Source: Curvibacter sp. GWA2_64_110 (GTDB taxonomy: Bacteria; Pseudomonadota; Gammaproteobacteria; Burkholderiales; Burkholderiaceae_C). From it: a DNA stretch of 64,000 nt. The stretch is from the NCBI GenBank assembly GCA_001797315.1, contig MGPC01000036.1, forward strand, positions 51,402 through 115,401. The letters run 5' to 3'. Below are positions 31,740-41,393 of the stretch, piece by piece (position 1 is the first letter of the stretch; the number at the start of each line of letters is the position of its first letter). The notes beneath the pieces are model-generated. The model saw only the letters and a list, made by a program, of their open reading frames with translations, made no database searches and had not been told where the DNA came from. A program made the translations under genes and the position numbers.

Positions 31740-32602
31740 GCGAAACCCAGCAAACCGAGGGACACCGCGAAACCGGCTCGGCCGGGCTGCTGGTGTCACC
31801 GCCCCAGGGGGGGGAGGCGGCCGCAGGCCGTTTCGGGAGGGGCTTCGCCTCCGGCTGGCAAACCCTGTTCTACAAGGAGGTGCTGCGCTTCTGGAAGGTC
31901 AGCTTCCAGACCGTGGCCGCGCCCGTGCTGACGGCCGTGCTCTATCTGCTGATCTTCGGCCATGTGCTGGAGAATCACGTCAAGGTGTACGACCAGATCA
32001 GCTACACCGCCTTCCTGATCCCCGGCCTGGTGATGATGAGCCTGCTGCAGAACGCCTTTGCCAACAGCTCCTCCTCGCTGATCCAGAGCAAGATCATGGG
32101 CAACCTGGTTTTTCTGCTGCTCACCCCCCTGTCGCACTGGAGCTGGTTTTTTGCCTACGTCGGCTCCTCGGTGGTGCGCGGCCTGGTGGTGGGCTCGGGC
32201 GTGTTTCTGGTGACGGTCTGGTTCACCGATCTGGGTGTGGTGGCGCCGCTCTGGGTGATGGTGTTCGCCGTCATGGGCGCCGCCCTGCTGGGCGCGCTCG
32301 GCCTGATCGCCGGTCTGTGGGCCGAGAAATTCGACCAGCTGGCCGCGTTCCAGAACTTCGTCATCATGCCCATGACCTTCCTCAGCGGCGTGTTCTACTC
32401 CATCCACTCGCTGCCTGTCTTCTGGCAGGGCGTGAGCCACCTCAATCCGTTTTTCTACATGATTGACGGTTTCCGCTACGGCTTCTTCGGCGTGAGCGAT
32501 GTCTCACCCTGGCTGAGCTTCAGCATTGTGGGTGTGGCGCTCTTGCTGGTGAGTGGCCTGGCCTTGCAGCTGCTGCGCACCGGCTACAAGATCCGTGGCT
32601 GA
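31736..32602 (+). CDS. ABC-2 type transporter permease (YadH-like)
   Basis: A 288-residue permease with about six helices and the ABC-2 pattern (WQTLFYKEVLRFWKVSFQTV at the start of the domain, FVIMPMTFLSGVFYS, then LNPFFYMIDGFRYGFFG). The first 36 residues are unusual: residues 19-37 (LVSPPQGGEAAAGRFGRGF) are read from a GC-rich dispersed repeat containing a run of eight G. Relatives are expected to begin close to the GWQTLFYKE segment. Confidence 0.88.
   Translation: MSETQQTEGHRETGSAGLLVSPPQGGEAAAGRFGRGFASGWQTLFYKEVLRFWKVSFQTVAAPVLTAVLYLLIFGHVLENHVKVYDQISYTAFLIPGLVMMSLLQNAFANSSSSLIQSKIMGNLVFLLLTPLSHWSWFFAYVGSSVVRGLVVGSGVFLVTVWFTDLGVVAPLWVMVFAVMGAALLGALGLIAGLWAEKFDQLAAFQNFVIMPMTFLSGVFYSIHSLPVFWQGVSHLNPFFYMIDGFRYGFFGVSDVSPWLSFSIVGVALLLVSGLALQLLRTGYKIRG
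31793..31853. repeat. GC-rich dispersed repeat inside the permease gene
   Basis: The segment has the C4-A-G8 block followed by GGCGG, TTTCGGGAGGGGCTTCG, of the kind found between genes elsewhere in related genomes and resembling the pieces at 39298, 45741 and 56868. Here it is translated as part of the permease N-terminus. Confidence 0.5.
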
Positions 32603-32620
32603 AGCAAAAAGCGAACGAGC

Positions 32621-32863
32621 ATGACTGCAGACGAACTCCAATCCTTCATCGCCGCCGGCCTGCCGTGCGAGCACCTCGAGCTCACGGGCGACGGTCGCCA
32701 CTGGTATGCCACCATCGTCTCGCGCGAGTTCGAGGGCAAACGCCCGATCCAGCGCCACCAGCGCGTCTATGCCACGCTGGGGCAGAAGATGCACACCGAC
32801 GAGGTGCACGCCCTGTCCATGAAAACCTACACGCCGGCTGAATGGGCCGCGCTGGCCCACTGA
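32621..32863 (+). CDS. ibaG: BolA family protein (IbaG-like)
   Basis: An 80-residue BolA-fold protein. The family core is here: LELTGDGRHWYATIVSREFEG, then KRPIQRHQRVYATLGQKM and HALSMKTYTP. BolA-type proteins bind monothiol glutaredoxins and Fe-S clusters; the IbaG branch is typically encoded beside murA, as here, 13 bases upstream. Confidence 0.92.
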   Translation: MTADELQSFIAAGLPCEHLELTGDGRHWYATIVSREFEGKRPIQRHQRVYATLGQKMHTDEVHALSMKTYTPAEWAALAH

Positions 32864-32875
32864 GTGAACTGAACC

Positions 32876-34165
32876 ATGGATAAATTGCTGATTCGCGGCG
32901 GGCGCGAGCTGCGCGGCGAGGTCCTGATCTCCGGTGCCAAGAACGCGGCCTTGCCCGAGCTGTGCGCCGCCTTGCTGACGGCGCAACCGGTGACGCTGCG
33001 CAACGTGCCGCGCCTGCAGGACGTGGTCACCATGCTCAAGCTCATCCGCAACATGGGCGTGAGTGCCGAGCAGGGAGCCGACGGCTCGGTGCATCTTGAT
33101 GCCGGGCCGTTGAACTCGCCGGAAGCGCCGTATGAGCTGGTGAAAACCATGCGGGCCTCGGTGCTGGCGCTCGGGCCGCTGCTGGCACGTTTCGGCCGGG
33201 CCCGGGTGTCGTTACCCGGTGGTTGCGCCATCGGCTCGCGCCCCGTCGACCAGCACATCAAGGGCCTGCAGGCCATGGGCGCCGAGATTGCGGTGGAGCA
33301 TGGCTACATGATCGCCTCGCTGCCGGCCGGCCGTACGCGCTTGCAGGGCGCGCGCATCACCACCGACATGGTGACGGTGACCGGCACCGAAAACTTCATG
33401 ATGGCGGCCGTGCTGGCCGAGGGCGAGACCATTCTGGAGAACGCGGCGCAGGAGCCCGAGATCCCCGATCTGGCCGAGATGCTGATCAAGATGGGCGCGA
33501 AGATCGAAGGCCACGGCACCAGCCGCATCCGCATCCAGGGTGTGGAGGCGCTGCACGGCTGCGACCACCAGGTGGTGGCCGACCGCATCGAGGCCGGCAC
33601 CTTCCTCTGTGCGGTGGCGGCGACCGGGGGCGATGTGGTGCTGAAAAACGGCCGTGCCGATCACCTGGACGCCGTGATCGAGAAGCTGCGCGCGGCCGGC
33701 GCCACCGTGACGGCGCTGCAGATGGCCGAAGGCACCCGGAGCGTGCCGGGCATCCGCGTGCAGTCGCACGGGCGGCTGCAGGCCCAGAGTTTCCGCACCA
33801 CCGAGTACCCGGGCTTTCCCACCGACATGCAGGCCCAGTTCATGGCGCTCAACTGTGTGGCACAGGGCACGGCCACGGTGACCGAGACCATCTTCGAAAA
33901 CCGCTTCATGCACGTCAACGAGCTGGTGCGCCTGGGCGCCAAGATCCAGATCGACGGCAAGGTGGCGGTGGTCGAGGGTGTCGAGCGCCTGTCGGGTGCC
34001 ACCGTCATGGCGACCGACCTGCGCGCCTCGGCCAGCCTGGTGATTGCCGGACTGGTGGCCGAGGGCGAAACCGTGGTGGACCGCATCTACCACCTCGACC
34101 GTGGTTATGACCGCATGGAGGCCAAGCTGGCCGGCATCGGCGCCGATATCGAGCGCACCAAATAA
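32876..34165 (+). CDS. murA: UDP-N-acetylglucosamine 1-carboxyvinyltransferase
   Basis: A 429-residue enzyme making the first committed step of peptidoglycan synthesis: enolpyruvyl transfer from PEP to UDP-GlcNAc. The start [20 protein letters not shown] and the loop [18 protein letters not shown], with the catalytic cysteine targeted by fosfomycin (about residue 119), are clear. [14 protein letters not shown] and the [17 protein letters not shown] near the end are typical. A GC-rich hairpin follows its stop. Confidence 0.97.
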   Translation: MDKLLIRGGRELRGEVLISGAKNAALPELCAALLTAQPVTLRNVPRLQDVVTMLKLIRNMGVSAEQGADGSVHLDAGPLNSPEAPYELVKTMRASVLALGPLLARFGRARVSLPGGCAIGSRPVDQHIKGLQAMGAEIAVEHGYMIASLPAGRTRLQGARITTDMVTVTGTENFMMAAVLAEGETILENAAQEPEIPDLAEMLIKMGAKIEGHGTSRIRIQGVEALHGCDHQVVADRIEAGTFLCAVAATGGDVVLKNGRADHLDAVIEKLRAAGATVTALQMAEGTRSVPGIRVQSHGRLQAQSFRTTEYPGFPTDMQAQFMALNCVAQGTATVTETIFENRFMHVNELVRLGAKIQIDGKVAVVEGVERLSGATVMATDLRASASLVIAGLVAEGETVVDRIYHLDRGYDRMEAKLAGIGADIERTK

Positions 34166-34166
34166 T

Positions 34167-34180
34167 GGCCCCGAGGGGCC
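34167..34180 (+). terminator. GC-rich hairpin after murA (weak terminator or repeat fragment)
   Basis: GGCCC (34167-34171) and GGGCC (34176-34180) with a 4-base loop directly after the murA stop. It is followed by TTCGCGTCTT rather than a T tract, so termination would be weak at best; it may be a remnant of a GC-rich dispersed repeat. Confidence 0.35.
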
Positions 34181-34229
34181 TTCGCGTCTTGGGACGGCCC
34201 AGCGCGCTCACGCATGAGAAAATGACCCC

Positions 34230-34745
34230 ATGATCACGCTCGCACTCTCCAAAGGCCGCATCTTCGACGAGACCCTGCCGCTGCTCAAGGCGGCCGGCAT
34301 CGAGGTGCTGGACGATCCCGAAAAGACCCGCAAACTCATCCTGGCCACCAACCAGCCGGACGTGCGGGTGGTGCTGGTGCGTGCCACCGATGTGCCGACC
34401 TATGTGCAGTACGGCGGGGCCGCTGCCGTGCGCCAGGGCGCACGCCTGACCGTGGCCACCAAGTACGTGGCGATCGCGCGCGAGTTCTTCGCCGCCAAGG
34501 GCGTTCACGTGGACCTGATCAAGCTCTACGGCAGCATGGAACTGGCGCCGCTGACCGGCCTGGCCGATGCGATCGTCGACCTGGTGTCGACCGGCAACAC
34601 GCTCAAGGCCAACCACCTGGTCGAGGTCGAGCACATCATGGACATCAGCTCGCGCCTGGTGGTGAACCAGGCCGCGCTCAAGCTCAAGCGCGAACCGATC
34701 CGCCGCATCATCGACGCCTTTGCCGGCGTCGTCGGCCAGAAGTAA
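34230..34745 (+). CDS. hisG: ATP phosphoribosyltransferase HisG, short form, with an apparent internal deletion
   Basis: The first enzyme of histidine synthesis. Start ([20 protein letters not shown]) and end ([20 protein letters not shown], then [10 protein letters not shown]) are well-conserved short-form HisG, which normally needs HisZ. But the protein is 171 residues instead of about 205-215. After [13 protein letters not shown] (residue 63) it jumps to [16 protein letters not shown]. In family members these segments are separated by about 40 residues that include the D-L-G-V/I-x-G-K-D strand-loop lining the nucleotide site and the following strand. The frame is kept. The product is probably inactive or altered. 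Confidence 0.85.
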   Translation: MITLALSKGRIFDETLPLLKAAGIEVLDDPEKTRKLILATNQPDVRVVLVRATDVPTYVQYGGAAAVRQGARLTVATKYVAIAREFFAAKGVHVDLIKLYGSMELAPLTGLADAIVDLVSTGNTLKANHLVEVEHIMDISSRLVVNQAALKLKREPIRRIIDAFAGVVGQK

Positions 34746-34769
34746 TTACTATGAATTTGATAGCTGCTC
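34746..34769 (+). repeat. AT-rich dispersed repeat, copy 3 (partial), supplies the hisD start
   Basis: TTACTATGAATTTGATAGCT followed by GCTC matches the core of copies 2 and 5. The ATG inside it (34751-34753) is the hisD start codon, so the first residues NLIAA are repeat-encoded. Confidence 0.75.
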
Positions 34770-36079
34770 CCGCCCGTCTGTCAACGTCAGAGGCCGATTT
34801 CGAGGCCAGGTTCCAGGCGCGGCTGCATTGGTCGGGTGAGACCGATGCCGCTATTGAGCAGCGTGTGGCGGAGATCCTGGCCGATGTGCGCCAGCGTGGT
34901 GACGCTGCCGTGCTCGACTACACCGCCCGTTTCGACGGCCTGCAGGCGTCCTCACTGAAGGACTTGGAACTGACCCAGGCCGAACTCAAGGCCGCTTTCG
35001 ACGCTCTGCCGGCCGTGCAGCGTGAGGCCTTGCAGGCCGCCGCGCAGCGTGTGCGCAGCTACCACGAGGCACAGAAGAAAGCCTCAGGCGAGAGCTGGAG
35101 CTACCGCGATGCTGACGGCACGCTGTTGGGCCAGAAGGTCACGCCGCTGGACCGCGTCGGCATCTACGTGCCGGGCGGCAAGGCGGCCTACCCGTCGTCG
35201 GTGCTGATGAACGCCATTCCCGCCCATGTGGCCGGCGTCGGCGAGATCATCATGGTGGTGCCCACGCCCAGAGGTGAAAAGAACCCGCTGGTGCTGGCCG
35301 CCGCCTATGTAGCCGGCGTCACGCGCGCCTTCACCATCGGCGGTGCCCAAGCCGTAGCGGCCCTGGCGTATGGCACGCAAACCGTGCCCAAGGTGGACAA
35401 GATCACCGGCCCGGGCAACGCCTATGTCGCCAGCGCCAAGAAGCATGTCTTCGGCCAGGTCGGCATCGACATGATCGCCGGCCCGAGCGAGATCCTGGTG
35501 CTGGCCGACGGCACGACGCCGGCCGACTGGGTGGCGATGGACCTGTTTTCCCAGGCCGAGCACGACGAGCTGGCGCAAAGCATCCTGCTGTGCCCGGATG
35601 CGACCTACATCGAGGCGGTGCAGCGCGAGATCGACCGCTTGCTGCCGACCATGCCGCGTGCCGAGATCATTGCCAAGTCGCTCACCGGCCGCGGCGCGCT
35701 GATCCACACGCGCAGCATGGAAGAGGCCTGCGACATTTCCAACCGCATTGCACCGGAGCACCTGGAAGTGTCGAGCCGCGAGCCGCACAAGTGGGAGCCG
35801 TTGCTGAAACACGCTGGCGCGATTTTCCTCGGCGCCTACACCAGCGAATCGCTCGGTGACTACTGCGCCGGCCCGAACCACGTGCTGCCTACCAGCGGCA
35901 CAGCACGTTTCAGCTCGCCGCTGGGGGTGTATGACTTCCAGAAGCGCAGCAGCCTGATCGAGGTCAGTGAAGCCGGGGCCCAGACCCTGGGGCAGATTGC
36001 CTCCGTGCTGGCGCATGGCGAAGGACTGCAGGCGCATGCCCGCGCCGCCGAGATGCGCCTGAAGGATGCCAAGAAATGA
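34751..36079 (+). CDS. hisD: Histidinol dehydrogenase
   Basis: A 442-residue zinc and NAD enzyme that oxidises histidinol to histidine in two steps. [51 protein letters not shown] and [11 protein letters not shown] (zinc and catalytic residues) and IAPEHLEV are all present. The start codon comes from a dispersed repeat 5 bases after hisG. Overlaps hisC by 4 bases. Confidence 0.97.
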   Translation: MNLIAAPARLSTSEADFEARFQARLHWSGETDAAIEQRVAEILADVRQRGDAAVLDYTARFDGLQASSLKDLELTQAELKAAFDALPAVQREALQAAAQRVRSYHEAQKKASGESWSYRDADGTLLGQKVTPLDRVGIYVPGGKAAYPSSVLMNAIPAHVAGVGEIIMVVPTPRGEKNPLVLAAAYVAGVTRAFTIGGAQAVAALAYGTQTVPKVDKITGPGNAYVASAKKHVFGQVGIDMIAGPSEILVLADGTTPADWVAMDLFSQAEHDELAQSILLCPDATYIEAVQREIDRLLPTMPRAEIIAKSLTGRGALIHTRSMEEACDISNRIAPEHLEVSSREPHKWEPLLKHAGAIFLGAYTSESLGDYCAGPNHVLPTSGTARFSSPLGVYDFQKRSSLIEVSEAGAQTLGQIASVLAHGEGLQAHARAAEMRLKDAKK

Positions 36080-37173
36080 CCGCACTCGATCCCAAACTGC
36101 AAAAATTGATCCGTCAGGACATCCAGGGCATGCACGCCTATGCCATCCAGGACTCGGTGGGCATGGTCAAGCTTGACGCCATGGAGAACCCGTATGGCCT
36201 GCCGCCCGCGCTGCAGGCCGAACTGGGCCAGCGCCTGGGCCGGCTGGCGCTCAACCGCTACCCGGACGGCCGTGTCAACGACTTGCGTGCCGCCCTGGCG
36301 CGCTACGCCGGCATGCCGGCCGGCTACGACCTGATGCTAGGCAACGGCTCGGATGAGTTGATCTCATTACTGGCCCTGGCCTGCGACGTGCCGGGCGCTT
36401 CCATCCTGGCGCCGCTGCCCGGTTTCGTGATGTACGCCATGAGCGCGCAGCTGCAGGGCCTGGCTTTTCACGGCGTGCCGCTGACCGCCGACTTCGAACT
36501 CGACGAGGCCGCCATGCTGGCTGCCATCCGCGAGCACAAGCCGACCATTACCTACATCGCCTACCCGAACAACCCGACCGCCAACCTGTGGGACGAGGCT
36601 GTGATCACCAGGATCATCGCCGCCGTGGGCGAGCAGGGCGGCCTGGTGGTGATGGACGAGGCTTACCAGCCTTTCTCCTCGCTCAGCTGGCTGGAGCGCA
36701 TCCGCGCCAACCCGGCGGCGCACGGCCATGTGCTGCTGATGCGCACGCTCTCCAAGTTCGGCCTGGCCGGCGTGCGGCTGGGCTACATGATCGGCCCGCA
36801 GGCCCTGGTGGCCGAGATCGACAAGGTGCGCCCGCCCTACAACATCAGCGTGCTGAACTACGAGTGCGCCTTGTTCGCGCTCGAGCATGCCGATGTATTT
36901 GCGGCACAGGCCCTTGAGATCAAAGCGCAGCGTGCTATGATTTTGGAAGCGTTGTCGGCGTGGCCGCAGGTGCGGGCCTGGAACAGCGATGCCAACATGA
37001 TCCTGGTGCGCGTGCCGGATGCGGCCAAGGCTTTCGAGGGCATGAGGGCGCGCAAGGTGCTGGTGAAGAATGTGTCCAAGCTGCATCCTTCGCTGGCCAA
37101 CTGCCTGCGTCTGACGGTCGGAACGCCGGACGAAAACCGGCAGATGCTGGCGGCGCTGAAAGAATCACTATGA
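36076..37173 (+). CDS. hisC: Histidinol-phosphate aminotransferase
   Basis: A 365-residue fold type I PLP enzyme. [11 protein letters not shown] near residue 34, the N-P pair in [12 protein letters not shown] (about 160), the DEAYQPFS loop and the Schiff-base lysine in [17 protein letters not shown] (about 229) are all present. Residues about 279-293 ([15 protein letters not shown]) are encoded by a sequence closely resembling the AT-rich dispersed repeat. ATGA overlaps with hisD and hisB. Confidence 0.96.
   Translation: MTALDPKLQKLIRQDIQGMHAYAIQDSVGMVKLDAMENPYGLPPALQAELGQRLGRLALNRYPDGRVNDLRAALARYAGMPAGYDLMLGNGSDELISLLALACDVPGASILAPLPGFVMYAMSAQLQGLAFHGVPLTADFELDEAAMLAAIREHKPTITYIAYPNNPTANLWDEAVITRIIAAVGEQGGLVVMDEAYQPFSSLSWLERIRANPAAHGHVLLMRTLSKFGLAGVRLGYMIGPQALVAEIDKVRPPYNISVLNYECALFALEHADVFAAQALEIKAQRAMILEALSAWPQVRAWNSDANMILVRVPDAAKAFEGMRARKVLVKNVSKLHPSLANCLRLTVGTPDENRQMLAALKESL
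36910..36953 (-). repeat. AT-rich dispersed repeat-like segment inside hisC, copy 4
   Basis: Over 44 bases it lines up without gaps with the copy at 37788-37831: shared blocks are GCCCTTG, GCGCA, GCTATGA, TTTGG and AGC at identical spacing. It is translated in frame. It may be a diverged insertion or a chance match, so confidence is modest. Confidence 0.45.
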
Positions 37174-37766
37174 GCACACCACGTATTGCCGAAGTGGCCC
37201 GCAACACCGCGGAGACCCAGATCACCGTCAAGGTCAACCTCGACGGCACCGGCCAGGCGCGCCTGGCCACCGGCATCGGTTTCTTCGACCACATGTTGGA
37301 CCAGATCGCACGCCACGGCCTGATCGATCTCGACATCCAGGCCAAAGGTGACCTGCACATCGATGGCCACCACACGGTGGAAGACGTCGGCATCACGCTG
37401 GGCCAGGCGGTGGCCAAGGCGGTGGGCGACAAGAAGGGCATCCGCCGTTATGGCCACGCCTACGTGCCGCTGGACGAGGCGCTGTCGCGCGTGGTGGTCG
37501 ACTTCTCCGGTCGCCCGGGGCTGGTGATGCACGTGCCGTTCAAGAGCGGCATGATCGGCACCTTCGACAGCCAGCTGGCCTACGAGTTCTTCCAGGGCTT
37601 CGTCAACCACGCCTTCGTCACGCTGCACATCGACAACCTGCGCGGCGAGAACGCCCACCACCAGGCCGAGACCGTGTTCAAGGCATTTGCCCGCGCTCTG
37701 CGTGCCGCGCTGGAGCTCGATCCGCGCGCCGCCGGCACCATCCCTTCCACCAAGGGTTCGCTCTAG
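37170..37766 (+). CDS. hisB: Imidazoleglycerol-phosphate dehydratase
   Basis: A monofunctional 198-residue dehydratase (no phosphatase domain, unlike E. coli HisB). Manganese-binding histidine motifs are [25 protein letters not shown], and ENAHHQAE near the end. ATG 37170 overlaps the hisC stop; the longer open frame upstream is not real. The product acts on imidazole glycerol phosphate from HisHF and feeds HisC. Confidence 0.97.
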   Translation: MSTPRIAEVARNTAETQITVKVNLDGTGQARLATGIGFFDHMLDQIARHGLIDLDIQAKGDLHIDGHHTVEDVGITLGQAVAKAVGDKKGIRRYGHAYVPLDEALSRVVVDFSGRPGLVMHVPFKSGMIGTFDSQLAYEFFQGFVNHAFVTLHIDNLRGENAHHQAETVFKAFARALRAALELDPRAAGTIPSTKGSL

Positions 37767-37780
37767 TCATGTATCAAAAA

Positions 37781-37831
37781 GGCCTCTGGCCCTTGTCAAT
37801 TCTGCGCAATCAGCTATGAATTTGGTAGCAT
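37781..37831 (-). repeat. AT-rich dispersed repeat, copy 5 (full length, reverse), supplies the hisH start
   Basis: Reverse orientation relative to copy 2: GGCC, then CCCTTGTCAA, GCGCAATCAGCTATGA, TTTGGTAGCAT. The ATG at 37816-37818 inside it is the best start of hisH. Confidence 0.75.
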
Positions 37832-38499
37832 TCGGGGTAACTGCCAAGACCGTGGCGGTGGTCGACTACGGCATGGGCAATCTGCGTTCGGTGTCGCAGG
37901 CGGTGCAGGCGGCGGCGGCGGGCAGCGGCTGGCACGTGCTCATCACCTCCCGGCCCGACGACGTGCGCGCCGCCGAGCGCGTGGTGCTGCCCGGCCAGGG
38001 CGCCATGCCCGACTGCATGCGCGAGCTGCGCGACTCCGGCCTGCGCGACGCGGTGCTGGAAGCGGCCGTGAACAAACCGCTGTTCGGCGTCTGCGTCGGC
38101 ATGCAGATGATGCTGGACCACAGCGCCGAAGGCGACACGCCCGGCCTGGGTCTGATCCACGGCAAGGTGCTCAAATTCGACCTGGCGAACCAGCGCCAGC
38201 CCGACGGCAGCCGCTACAAGGTGCCGCAGATGGGCTGGAATCAGGTTTACCAGATGGACCACGGTCAGGGGCGCCACCCGGTCTGGGGCGAGGTGCCGGA
38301 CGGCAGCTACTTCTACTTCGTGCACAGCTTCTACGCCCGACCGTCGGATGCGCGCCACAGCGCAGGCGAGGCTGACTACGGCGGCCGCTTTGCGGCGGCG
38401 ATTGCGCGCGATAATATTTTCGCGACCCAATTCCACCCCGAGAAAAGTGCAGCCCACGGCCTGGCTCTTTACCGCAACTTCCTCTCCTGGAAGCCCTGA
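37816..38499 (+). CDS. hisH: Imidazole glycerol phosphate synthase glutaminase subunit HisH
   Basis: A 227-residue class I glutamine amidotransferase that supplies ammonia to His[13 protein letters not shown] is near the start, the catalytic cysteine is in [11 protein letters not shown] (about 97) and the H-x-E pair in ATQFHPEKS near the end. The first ten residues ([10 protein letters not shown]) are largely encoded by a dispersed repeat, making the protein slightly longer than usual at the N-terminus. Confidence 0.96.
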   Translation: MNLVAFGVTAKTVAVVDYGMGNLRSVSQAVQAAAAGSGWHVLITSRPDDVRAAERVVLPGQGAMPDCMRELRDSGLRDAVLEAAVNKPLFGVCVGMQMMLDHSAEGDTPGLGLIHGKVLKFDLANQRQPDGSRYKVPQMGWNQVYQMDHGQGRHPVWGEVPDGSYFYFVHSFYARPSDARHSAGEADYGGRFAAAIARDNIFATQFHPEKSAAHGLALYRNFLSWKP

Positions 38500-38550
38500 T
38501 CCATTTTCCTTCCCGGCTCAATTCCTAGCCATTCTCTTCTTCGAAGCACC

Positions 38551-39297
38551 ATGCTTTTAATTCCTGCCATCGATTTGAAAGACGGTCACTGCGTTCGCCT
38601 CAAGCAGGGCGACATGGATCAATCCACCACCTTCGGGGAAAATCCGGCACTCATGGCGCGCAGCTGGGTGAACAAGGGGGCGCGCCGCCTGCACCTGGTG
38701 GACCTGAACGGCGCCTTTGCCGGCCAGCCCAAGAACGAGCAGGCCATCCGCAGCATCCTCAAGGAAGTCGGCAGCGAAATCGACGTGCAGCTCGGCGGCG
38801 GCATCCGCGACCTCGACACCATCGAACGCTACCTCGACGCCGGCCTGCGCTACGTCATCATCGGCACCGCCGCGGTCAAGAACCCGGGCTTCCTGCAGGA
38901 CGCCTGCACCGCCTTCGGCGGCCACATCATCGTCGGCCTGGATGCCAAGGACGGCAAGGTGGCGACCGATGGCTGGAGCAAGCTGACGCGTCACGAAGTG
39001 GTGGACCTGGGCAAGAAGTTCGAGGACTACGGCGTCGAGTCCATCATCTACACCGACATCGGCCGCGACGGCATGCTGTCGGGCATCAACATCGAGGCCA
39101 CGGTCCGCCTGGCGCAGGCGCTGACCATTCCCGTCATCGCCTCCGGCGGCCTGAGCAACATGGCCGACATCGAAGCGCTGTGCGCGGTGGAAGACGAAGG
39201 CATTGAGGGCGTGATCTGCGGCCGCGCCATCTACACCGGCGATCTCGACTTCCAGGCGGCCCAGGTCCGGGCCGACGAGCTGTCGGCGGCGGGCTGA
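38551..39297 (+). CDS. hisA: Phosphoribosylformimino-5-aminoimidazole carboxamide ribotide isomerase
   Basis: A 248-residue (beta/alpha)8 barrel that isomerises ProFAR to PRFAR. The catalytic aspartates are in [10 protein letters not shown] (D8) and [12 protein letters not shown] (about 168); QLGGGIRD and [10 protein letters not shown] are the phosphate-binding turns. Similar in fold to HisF, two genes on. Confidence 0.97.
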   Translation: MLLIPAIDLKDGHCVRLKQGDMDQSTTFGENPALMARSWVNKGARRLHLVDLNGAFAGQPKNEQAIRSILKEVGSEIDVQLGGGIRDLDTIERYLDAGLRYVIIGTAAVKNPGFLQDACTAFGGHIIVGLDAKDGKVATDGWSKLTRHEVVDLGKKFEDYGVESIIYTDIGRDGMLSGINIEATVRLAQALTIPVIASGGLSNMADIEALCAVEDEGIEGVICGRAIYTGDLDFQAAQVRADELSAAG

Positions 39298-39372
39298 CAT
39301 GGCCCCCACGGTCGCCCACGGCGTGTGGCTCCCTGCCCCCCAAGGGGGCCGCGTTTTGCCTTGGGGCTGCCC
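39298..39372. repeat. GC-rich dispersed repeat between hisA and hisF
   Basis: The 108-base gap holds CATGGCCCCCACGG, CCCACGGCGTG and CCCCCCAAGGGGGCC, a C-rich/G-rich pattern like that after nif3-like and argJ. It begins right after the hisA stop codon. Confidence 0.5.
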
Positions 39373-39405
39373 GGCGGCAAAACCAGTCGCCTACTGAAAG
39401 TACTC

Positions 39406-40197
39406 ATGCTGGCCAAAAGAATCATTCCCTGCCTGGATGTGACCGGTGGTCGCGTCGTCAAGGGCGTCAATTTCGTCGAATTGCGCGATGCCGGCGATCC
39501 GGTGGAGATCGCGGCCCGCTACAACGACCAGGGTGCCGACGAGCTCACCTTTCTCGACATCACCGCCACCAGCGACGGGCGCGACCTGATCCTGCACATC
39601 ATCGAGGCGGTGGCGTCCAAGGTCTTCATCCCGCTGACGGTGGGCGGCGGCGTGCGCACGGTCGAAGACGTGCGCCGCCTGCTCAACGCCGGCGCCGACA
39701 AGACCAGCTTCAATTCGGCGGCCATCGCCAACCCGCAGGTGATTCGCGACGCCTCGCACAAGTACGGCGCCCAGTGCATCGTGGTGGCGATCGACGCCAA
39801 GCGCCGTTTTGGCGACGACATGCTGGCGCGCGGCGAGGGCTGGGACGTCTACAGCCATGGCGGGCGCAAGAACACCGGCCTGGACGCCGTGGCCTGGGCG
39901 CGCCAGATGGCCGAGCACGGCGCTGGCGAGATCCTGCTGACCAGCATGGACCGTGATGGCACCAAGTCCGGTTTCGACCTGGAACTCACGCGTGCCGTCA
40001 GCGATGCGGTGAGCGTGCCGGTGATCGCTTCCGGCGGCGTCGGCAACCTCGACCACCTGGTCGACGGCATCAAGGTGGGCGGCGCCGACGCCGTGCTGGC
40101 CGCCAGCATCTTCCACTACGGCGAGTACACCATCGCCCAGGCCAAGGCGCGCATGGCCGAGGCAGGCATTCCGGTGCGCATCGAGCCCACCGCTTAA
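39406..40197 (+). CDS. hisF: Imidazole glycerol phosphate synthase cyclase subunit HisF
   Basis: A 263-residue (beta/alpha)8 barrel that joins PRFAR and ammonia from HisH to give IGP and AICAR. Catalytic aspartates are in [10 protein letters not shown] (D10) and [10 protein letters not shown]; the phosphate-binding [11 protein letters not shown] and [12 protein letters not shown] are clear. ATG 39406 is chosen; the longer frame upstream is within the GC-rich repeat. Confidence 0.97.
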   Translation: MLAKRIIPCLDVTGGRVVKGVNFVELRDAGDPVEIAARYNDQGADELTFLDITATSDGRDLILHIIEAVASKVFIPLTVGGGVRTVEDVRRLLNAGADKTSFNSAAIANPQVIRDASHKYGAQCIVVAIDAKRRFGDDMLARGEGWDVYSHGGRKNTGLDAVAWARQMAEHGAGEILLTSMDRDGTKSGFDLELTRAVSDAVSVPVIASGGVGNLDHLVDGIKVGGADAVLAASIFHYGEYTIAQAKARMAEAGIPVRIEPTA

Positions 40198-40228
40198 TTC
40201 CACTGCCAAATCGGGCGACAATAGCGCC

Positions 40229-40618
40229 ATGAACTGGTTGGACGAAGTGAAATGGGATGCGCAGGGCCTGGTGCCGGTGATTGCGCAGGAGCAGGGCAGC
40301 AACGATGTCCTGATGTTTGCCTGGATGAACCGCGAGGCGCTGCAGAAGACGGCCGAGCTCGGCCGCGCCGTCTATTTCAGCCGCTCTAGGGCTAAGTTGT
40401 GGTTCAAGGGCGAGGAGTCCGGCCATGTGCAGACCGTGCATGAGATCCGCCTGGATTGCGACAACGACGTGGTGCTGCTCAAGGTCACCCAGCTCGGCCA
40501 TGAACCCGGCATTGCCTGCCACACCGGGCGCCACAGCTGCTTTTTCAGTGTCTACAAAAATGGCGCCTGGCAGGCCGTTGACCCGGTCTTGAAAGACCCC
40601 GAAACCATCTACAAATAA
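40229..40618 (+). CDS. hisI: Phosphoribosyl-AMP cyclohydrolase
   Basis: A 129-residue zinc enzyme opening the purine ring of [19 protein letters not shown] and [19 protein letters not shown] are early, [12 protein letters not shown] carries the magnesium-binding aspartates and [10 protein letters not shown] near 97 the zinc cysteines. Separate from hisE, in contrast to the fused enzyme of enterics. Confidence 0.97.
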   Translation: MNWLDEVKWDAQGLVPVIAQEQGSNDVLMFAWMNREALQKTAELGRAVYFSRSRAKLWFKGEESGHVQTVHEIRLDCDNDVVLLKVTQLGHEPGIACHTGRHSCFFSVYKNGAWQAVDPVLKDPETIYK

Positions 40619-40623
40619 CGACC

Positions 40624-41007
40624 ATGTCCGACACCCGTACGAATTCCGCCGATGCCCTGGCCCGCCTGGCGACCGTGGTCGAGAGCCGCCTGCCTGCCAA
40701 CGGTGGTGATCCCGATAAAAGCTACGTGGCTCGCCTGCTGCACAAGGGGCCGGACGCTTTCCTCAAGAAGATTGGCGAGGAGGCCACCGAAGTGGTGATG
40801 GCGGCCAAGGATGCCGACCATGGCGGCGATCGCAGCAAGATCCTCTACGAGGTGGCCGATCTCTGGTTTCATTCCATGATTGCCTTGGCGCATTACGGCC
40901 TGAAGCCGGCGGACGTGATCGCCGAACTGGAGCGCCGCGAGGGCACCAGCGGCATCGAGGAAAAGGCGCTGCGCAAGGCGCTGGCGCGCGAGGGCGGCGA
41001 GCAGTGA
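40624..41007 (+). CDS. hisE: Phosphoribosyl-ATP pyrophosphatase
   Basis: A 127-residue all-alpha MazG-fold enzyme, second step of histidine synthesis. [30 protein letters not shown] and [14 protein letters not shown] carry the E-E/E-D metal ligands. It lies 5 bases after hisI and overlaps the next gene (GTGA). Confidence 0.96.
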   Translation: MSDTRTNSADALARLATVVESRLPANGGDPDKSYVARLLHKGPDAFLKKIGEEATEVVMAAKDADHGGDRSKILYEVADLWFHSMIALAHYGLKPADVIAELERREGTSGIEEKALRKALAREGGEQ

Positions 41008-41393
41008 GCCAGAACCCGGATCGCAGCGAAGCCGAACGGCTGCAGTCCCTCACCACGCTGGGGACGGTCAGCTACGTGCTGCACCTGATCGTGGCCGTCG
41101 GTGCCCTGGTGCCGGGCGCGCAGATCAGCCCGGTGCTGCTGATCGTTGCGCTGGTGCTCGACCTGGTCAAGCGCCCGGATGCCGAAGGCAGCTGGCACGC
41201 CTCGCATTTCCGCTGGCGCATCCGCACCGTGCTGATTGCGGCCGCACTGTACGTGCTGACGGCGCCGCTGTGGTTTTTCTTCTTCGTGCCGGGCTGGCTG
41301 GCCTGGCTCGCCATCTCGGTCTGGTTCCTCTACCGCATCATCCGCGGCATGGTGAACATGAACAAAGGTCTTCCCATGGAGTTTTCTGCATGA
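41004..41393 (+). CDS. Small membrane protein, DUF4870-like
   Basis: A 129-residue protein with three or four hydrophobic segments (about 20-50 and 73-105) and the pattern [15 protein letters not shown] between them, as in the DUF4870 group of small membrane proteins. Function unknown. The GTG start overlaps hisE and the stop overlaps the HIT gene, so it is translated with the his operon. No link to histidine synthesis is known. Confidence 0.8.
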   Translation: MSQNPDRSEAERLQSLTTLGTVSYVLHLIVAVGALVPGAQISPVLLIVALVLDLVKRPDAEGSWHASHFRWRIRTVLIAAALYVLTAPLWFFFFVPGWLAWLAISVWFLYRIIRGMVNMNKGLPMEFSA

